NCBI GenBank assembly: GCA_016282655.1
Contig: JAEELK010000117.1
Span: 1 to 5,116, forward strand
Origin: Bacillota bacterium
GTDB taxonomy: Bacteria; Bacillota; Clostridia; Peptostreptococcales; Anaerovoracaceae
Reading direction: 5' to 3'
Length of the DNA stretch: 5,116 nt
The translations under genes and the position numbers were made by a program. The notes beneath the pieces were generated by a model. That model made no database searches and was not told the DNA's origin. It saw only the letters and a program-made list of their open reading frames with translations. Shown here piece by piece: positions 1-4,979 of the stretch; within the stretch, counting starts at the first letter, position 1, and each line of letters starts with the position of its first letter.

Positions 1-1039
1 GGATGGCCGCGCCGATCGCGACGCATTCATCCGGGTTGATGCCCTTGAAAGGCTCTTTGCCGGTGATGGTCTTCACGGCTTCCTGCACCGCGGGGATGCG
101 GGTGGAACCGCCGACCAGGATGACCTTGTCCAGATCCTTGGCGGTGACGCCGGCGTCGATCATGGCCTTGCGCATGGGCTCGATGGTGGCCTCGACCAGG
201 CTTCTGGTGAGCTGGTCGAACTTGGCTCTGGTGATGTCCATGTTCAGGTGCAGCGGGCCGTCCGCGATGAAGGGCAGGTTGATGTTGGTGGTCTGCGCGG
301 AAGAGAGCTCCTTCTTGGCCTTTTCCGCGGCCTCTCTCAGGCGCTGATGCGCCATCTTGTCTTTTCTCAGATCGACGCCGTTCTCCTTCGCGAAGGAATC
401 CGCGATGAAGTTGACCAGCGCGTTGTCGAAGTCGTCGCCGCCGAGCTTGGTGTTGCCGTTGGTGGCCAGCACCTGGAAGACGCCGTCGCCGAGCTCCAGC
501 ACGGAGACATCGAAGGTGCCGCCGCCGAGGTCGTAGACCAGGATCTTGTGCTGGTTGGCGTCCTTGTCCAGACCGTAGGCCAGCGCGGCCGCGGTCGGCT
601 CGTTGATGATGCGCTTGACGTCCAGGCCCGCGATCTTGCCCGCGTCCTTGGTCGCCTGCTTCTGCGCGTCGGTGAAGTACGCCGGCACGGTGATGACCGC
701 CTCGGTGATCTTCTCGCCCAGATAGGCTTCCGCGTCGGTCTTGAGCTTGCTCAGCACCATGGCGGAGATGTCCTGCGGCGTATAGGTCTTGCCGTCGATC
801 TCCACGGTGTAGCTGCTGCCCATGTGGCGCTTGATGGAAGTGATGGTGCGGTCCGGGTTGGTGATGGCCTGCCGCTTGGCGGTCTCACCGACCAGACGCT
901 CTCCGTTCTTGGTGAAGCCCACCACGGACGGCGTGGTCCGGTTACCTTCCGCGTTGGCGATGACTGTGGGATCGCCGCCCTCTAAGACTGCGACACAACT
1001 GTTGGTGGTGCCCAGGTCGATTCCGATTACTTTCCCCAT
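1..1039 (-). CDS. dnaK: DnaK (Hsp70) chaperone, N-terminal part; gene runs off the left edge
   Basis: This gene encodes the ATP-dependent cytosolic chaperone Hsp70, which binds unfolded polypeptides and works with GrpE and DnaJ. The first 346 codons are present, covering most of the nucleotide-binding domain; the rest of that domain and the substrate-binding domain lie outside the window. Visible signatures are the phosphate 1 motif [10 protein letters not shown] (residues 7-16), [15 protein letters not shown] (120-134), the phosphate 2 motif [10 protein letters not shown] (170-179), [11 protein letters not shown] (195-205, with Thr197 matching the autophosphorylated Thr199 of E. coli DnaK) and [10 protein letters not shown]. 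Between residues 60 and 100 the protein runs directly from [18 protein letters not shown] into [10 protein letters not shown], so it lacks the insertion typical of Gram-negative DnaK. The start ATG at 1037-1039 follows AGAAGG (1048-1053) by 8 bases. It lies 21 bases after grpE, so the two are surely co-transcribed. dnaJ commonly follows dnaK, but that part is not visible. Confidence 0.98.
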   Translation of the reverse strand, partial: MGKVIGIDLGTTNSCVAVLEGGDPTVIANAEGNRTTPSVVGFTKNGERLVGETAKRQAITNPDRTITSIKRHMGSSYTVEIDGKTYTPQDISAMVLSKLKTDAEAYLGEKITEAVITVPAYFTDAQKQATKDAGKIAGLDVKRIINEPTAAALAYGLDKDANQHKILVYDLGGGTFDVSVLELGDGVFQVLATNGNTKLGGDDFDNALVNFIADSFAKENGVDLRKDKMAHQRLREAAEKAKKELSSAQTTNINLPFIADGPLHLNMDITRAKFDQLTRSLVEATIEPMRKAMIDAGVTAKDLDKVILVGGSTRIPAVQEAVKTITGKEPFKGINPDECVAIGAAI

Positions 1040-1060
1040 GATCCATACCTTCTTTCTTTG

Positions 1061-1681
1061 CTATTCGGCCACTTTGACCATGGCCGGTCTGATGACTCTG
1101 GTATTCAGTAAGTACCCCTTTTGAAGCACCGCGGAGACCGTTCCGCTCTCGTATTCGTCCGTCTGTTCCATCATGACGGCATGATGGAAGTTCGGGTCGA
1201 ACGGTTCTCCCAGCGCCTTGATCTCTTCCAGGCCGTTCTTCTCGACGACTTCCTTGAGCTGCTTCAGGATGAGCTGCATGCCTTCCAGCATGCCCTGGTC
1301 CTGCCAGTTCTCCGGCGTCTCGAGCGCCCGGTCGAAATTGTCTATCACGCTCAGCAGGTCGCTCATGATCTTCTCATTCGCGAACTGGAAAACGTCCTGT
1401 TTTTCTTTCTCCACCCGCTTTCTGAAGTTTTGAAAGTCCGCGGCCAGCCGGAGGTAGCGCATCTGCAGCTCTTCTTCCTCCTTGCTCTCCGCCGTTTCCG
1501 CAGGCTGCCCGGCTTCCGCCGCAGTCTCTTCTTCCGGCTCCGCGCCTGCTTCCGCGGCATCCGCCGCGGCCGCCTGCGCCTCCGGGGACTGTTCGCCGGC
1601 CTGCTCCCGCGCCTGTTCCGCAGACTCTTCCGGGATCTCTTCTACGATCCCGTCCGCGCGGGCGTCTTTCTCGTCATTCAT
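1061..1681 (-). CDS. grpE: GrpE nucleotide exchange factor for DnaK
   Basis: GrpE is the cytosolic homodimeric co-chaperone that releases ADP from DnaK. The predicted protein has 206 residues. Residues 1-70 are an acidic Ala/Glu-rich, low-complexity tail, which is common in this family. A long coiled-coil helix follows, with the family signature YLRLAADFQNFRKR (76-89), then VIDNFDRAL (112-120). The C-terminal beta domain carries FDPNFHHAVM (161-170) and GYLLNTRVIRPAMVKV (189-204). I chose the ATG at 1679-1681 because AAGGAG (1691-1696) lies 9 bases upstream. A start 13 codons earlier, at 1720, would lie deep inside hrcA and has no comparable site. The first 8 bases overlap the end of hrcA (ATGAATGA), which suggests translational coupling. 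The stop is TAG at 1061-1063. Transcription is presumably from the CIRCE-controlled promoter upstream of hrcA. Confidence 0.97.
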   Translation of the reverse strand: MNDEKDARADGIVEEIPEESAEQAREQAGEQSPEAQAAAADAAEAGAEPEEETAAEAGQPAETAESKEEEELQMRYLRLAADFQNFRKRVEKEKQDVFQFANEKIMSDLLSVIDNFDRALETPENWQDQGMLEGMQLILKQLKEVVEKNGLEEIKALGEPFDPNFHHAVMMEQTDEYESGTVSAVLQKGYLLNTRVIRPAMVKVAE

Positions 1682-2729
1682 CCTCTTGTTCTCCTTCTCC
1701 CTCCGCGAGGCGGAAGGCATGGCTGATATTGTCGGTCATATATTCGATGATGGACTTGACCTTGTCGTATTTCATGCGGGTGGGCCCGATGACGCCCAGG
1801 CGCCCCACGAGCTTCCCGTTCACGTGATAGGTGGCCGTGATGAGGCTGCAGTCCTGCAGCGCTTCGTCCGAGTTCTCGTCTCCGATGGTGATGACCGTTC
1901 CGGTGTCCCGGTGGAGCAGCACGTCCGAGAGATGCTCTCTGCGCTTCAGCAGGTCCAGGAACTCCCTGGCCCGCGTGAGGTCGTTGTATTCCGGGATGTC
2001 GAAGATGTTCGCCAGGCCGTCCATGTAGAGCTCCGTGTCCAGCATGCTCTCCAGCGTGGTCAGGAAGCTCGGCTGGATGTCCTTCTGGTACATGGCCATG
2101 GCCTCGACGTCGTTCTCCAGACCCTTCACGAGATCCATGGTGAGGATGTCGTTCAGGCACTTTCCTTTGTAGTTGTGCGTCATGACCTTGGAAAGGAACT
2201 CGAGCTGCTGCGGCGTGCAGGGATGCTTCAGGCGGACGGCCGTGTTGGAGACCTTGCCGCTCTCCGCCACCAGCATCAGCACCGCGGTGTTCTCGTCCAC
2301 GGGCAGGATGTTGACGTAGTGGAGTTTGGCTTCCGTCTGCGCCGGGGTCATGGCGAAGGCCGTGAGACTGGTCAGCTCGGAGAGCAGCGTCGCCGCGTGT
2401 TCCATGGTCTTGTCCAGCTCCACCACGCTGCGGTTCAGCTTCTGGTCGATGATCTCCTTTTCCTTCTCGTCCAGCTCATAGTCCGGCATCAGGTCGTTGA
2501 CGTAAAGGCGATAGGCTTTGTCCGAGGGCACGCGGCCGGCGGAGGTATGCGGATGGGTCAGGAAGCCCATCTCCTCCAGATCCGACATCTCGTTGCGGAT
2601 GGTCGCCGGGCTGATGCCCATATCGTATTTGCGGGACAGAGTCCGGGAACCGACCGGCTCCGCGGAGCCGATGAAATCGGAGATGATGGCCTGCAGGATC
2701 TGCAGTTTCCTTTGGCTCAGATCATCCAT
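1674..2729 (-). CDS. hrcA: HrcA heat-inducible transcription repressor
   Basis: HrcA represses class I heat-shock operons by binding the CIRCE inverted repeat; its folding depends on GroE chaperonin in characterised relatives. The predicted 351 residues fit the family's usual length of about 340-350. The N-terminal winged helix is clear: LSQRKLQILQAII (4-16), SAEPVGSRTLSRKY (22-35), SPATIRNEMSDLEEMGFL (40-57) and HPHTSAGRVPSDKAYRLYVN (59-78). The C-terminal regulatory region carries IFDIPEYNDLTRAREFLDLL and ends with the family motif GVIGPTRMKYDKV. The ATG at 2727-2729 was chosen because AAGGAGG (2739-2745) precedes it by 9 bases; an earlier ATG at 2771 falls inside CIRCE and would give a poorly supported 14-residue extension. 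It is the first gene of the operon, so HrcA controls its own synthesis. The TGA stop at 1674-1676 lies within the start region of grpE. Confidence 0.98.
   Translation of the reverse strand: MDDLSQRKLQILQAIISDFIGSAEPVGSRTLSRKYDMGISPATIRNEMSDLEEMGFLTHPHTSAGRVPSDKAYRLYVNDLMPDYELDEKEKEIIDQKLNRSVVELDKTMEHAATLLSELTSLTAFAMTPAQTEAKLHYVNILPVDENTAVLMLVAESGKVSNTAVRLKHPCTPQQLEFLSKVMTHNYKGKCLNDILTMDLVKGLENDVEAMAMYQKDIQPSFLTTLESMLDTELYMDGLANIFDIPEYNDLTRAREFLDLLKRREHLSDVLLHRDTGTVITIGDENSDEALQDCSLITATYHVNGKLVGRLGVIGPTRMKYDKVKSIIEYMTDNISHAFRLAEGEGEQEDE
1691..1696 (-). promoter_or_regulatory. grpE ribosome binding site
   Basis: The minus strand reads AAGGAG here, 9 bases before the ATG at 1681. It lies inside the last codons of hrcA and decides the grpE start in favour of the shorter protein over the in-frame ATG at 1720. 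Confidence 0.8.
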
Positions 2730-2738
2730 TCCGCTGTC

Positions 2739-2745
2739 CCTCCTT
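2739..2745 (-). promoter_or_regulatory. hrcA ribosome binding site
   Basis: The minus strand reads AAGGAGG, nearly the full anti-Shine-Dalgarno complement, 9 bases before the ATG at 2729. It fixes the hrcA start downstream of CIRCE. Confidence 0.85.
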
Positions 2746-2760
2746 TCCTGTTTTGCTTTG

Positions 2761-2787
2761 TTAGCACTCATTGAGCTTGAGTGCTAA
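2761..2787. promoter_or_regulatory. CIRCE operator (HrcA binding site)
   Basis: Arms TTAGCACTC (2761-2769) and GAGTGCTAA (2779-2787) are perfect inverted complements separated by 9 bases, which matches the CIRCE consensus exactly. The site begins only a few bases after the predicted transcription start of the hrcA operon, so HrcA binding would block transcription, and the element also lies in the mRNA leader. Occupancy should fall on heat shock when HrcA is inactivated (known for the family). Confidence 0.98.
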
Positions 2788-2797
2788 CCACGGTCTT

Positions 2798-2826
2798 AAT
2801 GTACCACCGGGGTCCAAAATTGTCAA
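2798..2826 (-). promoter_or_regulatory. Sigma-A type promoter of the hrcA-grpE-dnaK operon
   Basis: On the minus strand a perfect -35 box TTGACA (2821-2826) is followed, after exactly 17 bases, by the -10 box TACATT (2798-2803). The predicted start of transcription is near 2791, giving a leader of about 60 bases that contains CIRCE. Just upstream of the -35 box, 2830-2850 is almost entirely A and T with A-tracts, which resembles an UP element. The strength of these boxes fits a promoter held in check by a repressor. Confidence 0.9.
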
Positions 2827-2914
2827 CGCTTTTTAGAAAATTTATTTTTTGCGCGCAGGCCTTTTCGTTTTCCGCGTTTCCGCCCCGTCTTTTTGGCGAA
2901 AAGCGCCTTTCGGC

Positions 2915-2946
2915 TTGACAGCAGGGCGCGAATTGAGGAAAATAAT
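2915..2946 (+). promoter_or_regulatory. Candidate promoter of the cytidylate kinase-like gene
   Basis: A perfect TTGACA lies at 2915-2920. The -10 box is less clear: GAAAAT (2938-2943) has ideal 17-base spacing but four of six matches, while AATAAT (2941-2946) has five of six matches but a 20-base spacing. Transcription would begin near 2950-2953, next to the palindrome at 2954-2967. The -35 box is convincing; the exact -10 is not. Confidence 0.5.
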
Positions 2947-2953
2947 AGTATTC

Positions 2954-2967
2954 AACTGCGCGCAGTT
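2954..2967. repeat. Perfect 14-bp palindrome, possible operator
   Basis: The sequence AACTGCGCGCAGTT is identical on both strands. It sits just downstream of the candidate -10 region and about 47 bases before the start codon at 3014. The position would suit a dimeric repressor, or it could form a short structure in the leader. No specific regulator is identifiable. Confidence 0.5.
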
Positions 2968-2972
2968 CATCC

Positions 2973-2988
2973 CGCGGCACAGGCCGCG
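2973..2988 (+). repeat. Small GC-rich leader inverted repeat
   Basis: Arms CGCGG (2973-2977) and CCGCG (2984-2988) flank a 6-base loop in the leader of the cytidylate kinase-like gene, 14 bases before its ribosome binding site. There is no T-run, so it is not a terminator. Such short GC-rich repeats are frequent in a GC-rich genome and this may have no function. Confidence 0.3.
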
Positions 2989-3013
2989 TTCATTCTCTTC
3001 CCAGGAGGGCTAC

Positions 3014-3637
3014 ATGAGTCAGAAGATCATCATCACCATCGCCAGACAGTACGGCAGCGGCGGACGCTACATCGGCAAACAGCTGGCGGAACTGCTGGAC
3101 ATTCCTTTTTACGACAAGGCGCTGATCGATCTCGCCGCCAAGGAGAGCGGCATGGATCCCGAGCTCTTCCGCACCGCGGAAGAAGCGCCCACCGGCGGCT
3201 TTTGGAGCAACCTCGCCTCCGGCTTCAATCCCCTCTTCTCGCACGCTTCCCTGAGCGGTGAGCTCTCGCTCAACGACCAGCTCTTCATCGTCCAGTCCAA
3301 CGTCATCAAGGATCTGGCCGAGCAGGGCTCCTGCATCATCGTCGGCCGCTGCGCGGACTACGTCCTCCAGGGGCACCCGGACGCCCTGCACCTCTTCATC
3401 TACGGCAGAGAGGAAGACCGCATCGCGCGGCTCACGCAGTACTACGGCGTGGATCCCGCGGAAGCGCCCTCGCTCATCCAGAAGACGGACAAGCGCCGCG
3501 CGAGCTACTACAGCTACTACGCCGGCCGCCGCTGGGGCCAGGCCGAGAACTACGACCTTTCCATCAACAGCGCCCTGCTCCCCACCGCCAAGACCGCGGA
3601 GCTCATCGCCACCATGGCCAGGCTGAAGATGGAATAG
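3014..3637 (+). CDS. Cytidylate kinase-like family protein (P-loop kinase)
   Basis: This encodes a soluble 207-residue P-loop protein resembling the cytidylate kinase-like family (Cytidylate_kin2 type), which is related to but distinct from the housekeeping CMP kinase. The N-terminus IIITIARQYGSGGRYIGKQLA (5-25) holds the variant nucleotide-binding loop GSGGRYIGK (14-22). This is followed by LLDIPFYDKALIDLAA (27-42), the IIVGRCADYVL strand and loop (108-118), and a LID-like Arg/Tyr-rich stretch TDKRRASYYSYYAGRRWG (158-175) before NYDLSINSALL. Homologues are often annotated as cytidylate kinases, but the true substrate is not known to me and should not be assumed. The ATG at 3014 was chosen because AGGAGG (3003-3008) lies 5 bases upstream; the open frame continues to 2849 without a site. 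It is a single gene, divergent from the heat-shock operon and ended by the terminator at 3663-3693. Confidence 0.9.
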   Translation: MSQKIIITIARQYGSGGRYIGKQLAELLDIPFYDKALIDLAAKESGMDPELFRTAEEAPTGGFWSNLASGFNPLFSHASLSGELSLNDQLFIVQSNVIKDLAEQGSCIIVGRCADYVLQGHPDALHLFIYGREEDRIARLTQYYGVDPAEAPSLIQKTDKRRASYYSYYAGRRWGQAENYDLSINSALLPTAKTAELIATMARLKME

Positions 3638-3662
3638 GCGGTTTATCGAGATTATAAAAAGG

Positions 3663-3693
3663 AACGGACGGTCCGCACGGACCGTCCGTTTTT
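3663..3693. terminator. Strong intrinsic terminator, probably bidirectional
   Basis: Arms ACGGACGGTCCG (3664-3675) and CGGACCGTCCGT (3678-3689) are perfect complements; with an outer A-T pair this gives at least 12 pairs closing on a GCAC loop. A run of five T (3689-3693) follows on the plus strand, 26 bases after the cytidylate kinase-like gene. On the minus strand the hairpin is followed, after a CC, by five T (the complement of 3656-3660), so it can also end the convergent Fic transcript. Confidence 0.93.
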
Positions 3694-3706
3694 CTGATTG
3701 ACTCAC

Positions 3707-3726
3707 AAGGATGTCCTCTCATCCTT
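3707..3726 (-). repeat. Inverted repeat just downstream of the Fic gene
   Basis: Arms AAGGATG (3707-3713) and CATCCTT (3720-3726) are perfect 7-bp complements around a 6-base loop, 8 bases after the Fic stop codon. No T-run follows on the minus strand, so it is not a classical terminator by itself. It may stabilise the 3' end or act together with the larger hairpin beyond it. Confidence 0.4.
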
Positions 3727-3733
3727 CTTGCCT

Positions 3734-4726
3734 CTATCTTCTGATGTACGTTTGATTTCTGCTCGTCGGTTTCTCCGGGATCCCCATCCGGATCAGCCCC
3801 TGTTCCAGCGCCGGCGCGAGATAATGCCTGCGGAAGCTGTCCCTGGACCGCATGCCGAGCGCGTCCATCAGCTGCGCCGCCGTGTAGGGAACGTCGTGCT
3901 CCATTGCGTCCAGGAGCTTCCGCACAGGCCCGCTCAGCTGCGCGTCCTGTTCGGAGACCTGCTCCAGCGCCCAGTCCAGCGTCCGCTCGATCTGGTCGAG
4001 CATGAATCCAATGAAGATGTCCGAGCTGCCCGCGGCATGACACGCGGCGATCGCGTCGTAATATCCGTCCTGGAATTCATGGATCCGGCTCTCCAGCGGG
4101 AGATCCTGAAAGACCGGATTCCACTCGGAGAGCAGCGCCGTCTGCCAAAGCCTCGCCATGCGCCCGTTTCCGTCCGAGAACGGATGGATGAACACGAATT
4201 CATAATGGAACACGGACGAAAGGATCAGCGGATGCACAAGGCCTTTCGCGGCGCTCATCCACTCGAAGAGAGCGCGCATCTGCTCCGGCACGAACTGCGG
4301 AGGCGGCGCCATGAAGATGCAGACGTCGCCGTTGAACACGCCCTCGTTGTGCGAGCGGAAGACGCCGGACTCCTGCACGGTCAGATACGTCATGACGCCA
4401 TGCAGCTTCTGCAGATCGCGCAGGGAGTACGGATCAAAGCTGCCCAGCATGTCATATGCCTGATATGCGTTCTTAACTTCCTGGATCTCCTTCTCCGGGC
4501 CGATCACCGCCCTGCCGTCGATGACGCTCCGGACCTCGTCCAGGGACAGGGAATTCGCCTCGATCGCCAGAGAAGAATGGATGGAGCGGATGCGGTTGTT
4601 TCTCCGCAGGTGCGGCCTCGTCTCAAACGACCGATAGCTCGTGATCCTGCCGGTCTTTTCCGCGATCCCGGCCACCTGCATCAGCATCTCATTCGTGACG
4701 GAGAACGGCGGTGTATATCCTGACAA
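3734..4726 (-). CDS. Fic family protein (predicted AMP transferase) with C-terminal winged helix
   Basis: Fic-domain enzymes transfer a nucleotide monophosphate, usually AMP from ATP, to target hydroxyls; the target here is unknown. With the chosen start the protein has 330 residues. The N-terminal YTPPFSVTNEML is typical of this family. SSLAIEANSLSLDEV (51-65) fits the inhibitory-helix motif (S/T)xxxE, with Glu56 as the likely inhibitory residue, although Ala replaces the usual Gly/Asn after it. The catalytic motif HPFSDGNGRMAR (181-192) is complete, including His181, so the enzyme looks active. FRSHNEGVFNG precedes it as the flap region. Residues about 264-330 (GPVRKLLDAM, TAAQLMDALG, RDSFRRHYLAPALEQGLI) resemble a winged helix. 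I prefer TTG at 4724-4726: GAGG lies 9 bases upstream, and the best -10 box overlaps the ATG codons at 4750 and 4753. ATG starts at 4750 or 4783 remain possible. It is a single gene, convergent with the kinase-like gene. Confidence 0.92.
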   Translation of the reverse strand: MSGYTPPFSVTNEMLMQVAGIAEKTGRITSYRSFETRPHLRRNNRIRSIHSSLAIEANSLSLDEVRSVIDGRAVIGPEKEIQEVKNAYQAYDMLGSFDPYSLRDLQKLHGVMTYLTVQESGVFRSHNEGVFNGDVCIFMAPPPQFVPEQMRALFEWMSAAKGLVHPLILSSVFHYEFVFIHPFSDGNGRMARLWQTALLSEWNPVFQDLPLESRIHEFQDGYYDAIAACHAAGSSDIFIGFMLDQIERTLDWALEQVSEQDAQLSGPVRKLLDAMEHDVPYTAAQLMDALGMRSRDSFRRHYLAPALEQGLIRMGIPEKPTSRNQTYIRR

Positions 4727-4735
4727 ATCTGATCG

Positions 4736-4739
4736 CCTC
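4736..4739 (-). promoter_or_regulatory. Possible ribosome binding site for the TTG start of the Fic gene
   Basis: The minus strand reads GAGG here, 9 bases before TTG at 4726. It is weaker than the sites of the other genes in the window, but the alternative ATG codons at 4750, 4753 and 4783 have no Shine-Dalgarno-like sequence at all. Confidence 0.45.
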
Positions 4740-4751
4740 GCTTTCTCCATC

Positions 4752-4780
4752 ATTATACTGCAGCCGCGGCGCGAAAGCAA
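4752..4780 (-). promoter_or_regulatory. Candidate promoter of the Fic gene
   Basis: On the minus strand a perfect -10 box TATAAT (4752-4757) is preceded, at 17 bases, by TTGCTT (4775-4780), which matches the -35 consensus at three of six positions. Transcription would begin near 4745, giving a leader of about 20 bases before the TTG start. The weak -35 box lies 1 base from the repeat array, so a bound protein there could activate or block it. Confidence 0.6.
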
Positions 4781-4781
4781 C

Positions 4782-4858
4782 ATCTTGCATGTTATCTTGT
4801 ATGTTTTCTTGCATGTTTTGATGGTTTTTGCACTATCTTACATGTTATCTTGCATGTT
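4782..4858. repeat. Array of five 12-bp direct repeats upstream of the Fic promoter
   Basis: The plus-strand unit is ATCTTGCATGTT. Copies lie at 4782-4793 (exact), 4794-4805 (one mismatch, GT for GC), 4806-4817 (one mismatch, first base), 4835-4846 (one mismatch, AC for GC) and 4847-4858 (exact). Copies 1-3 and 4-5 are head-to-tail without gaps; a 17-base spacer (4818-4834) separates the groups. A decayed copy may begin at 4859. The distance from copy 1 to copy 4, and from copy 2 to copy 5, is 53 bases, close to five helical turns. The patch is AT-rich, unlike the surrounding DNA. The order looks like an array of protein-binding sites. Confidence 0.9.
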
Positions 4859-4861
4859 ATC

Positions 4862-4891
4862 TTCCTTGCGTTCCACTTGATCCGCAAGGAA
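4862..4891. repeat. Perfect 9-bp inverted repeat between the repeat array and the Nudix promoter
   Basis: Arms TTCCTTGCG (4862-4870) and CGCAAGGAA (4883-4891) are exact complements with a 12-base loop. An alternative pairing, GTTCC (4870-4874) with GGAAC (4888-4892), shares the same bases. No T-run follows on either strand, so a terminator is unlikely. It ends 3 bases before the -35 box of the Nudix promoter, a position that suits an operator. Confidence 0.6.
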
Positions 4892-4894
4892 CCT

Positions 4895-4923
4895 TTGAGT
4901 ATTTCGCTTTGTTCTGCTACAAT
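4895..4923 (+). promoter_or_regulatory. Promoter of the Nudix hydrolase gene
   Basis: TTGAGT (4895-4900, four of six matches) and TACAAT (4918-4923, five of six) are separated by exactly 17 bases, and TGC directly before the -10 box makes an extended -10 element. Transcription would begin near 4930, giving a leader of about 50 bases before the ATG at 4980. Confidence 0.75.
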
Positions 4924-4979
4924 GATCTCACATGAATAATGATTGATATCTTGGAGATCTTTTCGAATCAAGCGTAATT

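Noticed and set aside
248..985. Long plus-strand open frame (245 codons) opposite dnaK
   Set aside because: It is the antisense shadow of a conserved, GC-rich dnaK, a well-known source of spurious long frames. It has no ribosome binding site and its Val/Gly/Arg-rich product resembles no family I know.
2730..2771. Start of hrcA at the upstream ATG (2771)
   Set aside because: That codon lies inside the CIRCE element and has no ribosome binding site, while ATG at 2729 has a strong one.
1482..2774. Long plus-strand open frame (430 codons) opposite grpE and hrcA
   Set aside because: Both opposite-strand genes are certain from family motifs. The frame spans both genes and the CIRCE element, has a low-complexity His/Val/Arg-rich product and no start signals.
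2895..2907. Hairpin GGCG/CGCC with flanking T and A tracts, upstream of the kinase-like promoter
   Set aside because: A stem of only four pairs is too weak for a terminator, and no convergent transcript would need one there.
2990..3706. Minus-strand open frame opposite the cytidylate kinase-like gene
   Set aside because: It is antisense to a recognisable P-loop protein and starts beyond the terminator without a ribosome binding site.
3698..4723. Plus-strand open frame (341 codons) opposite the Fic gene
   Set aside because: The minus strand carries the complete Fic motif and family features over the same span; this frame is a codon-bias shadow.
4782..4858. Reading the direct repeats as a CRISPR array or as plasmid iterons
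   Set aside because: The units are 12 bp, mostly without spacers, and no cas or replication-initiator gene is near; a transcription control role fits the position better.
4821..4880. 19-codon hydrophobic peptide frame on the plus strand running through the 12-bp repeats, resembling a small membrane toxin
   Set aside because: There is no ribosome binding site or promoter directly before it, and its hydrophobicity is a by-product of the repeated T-rich unit.
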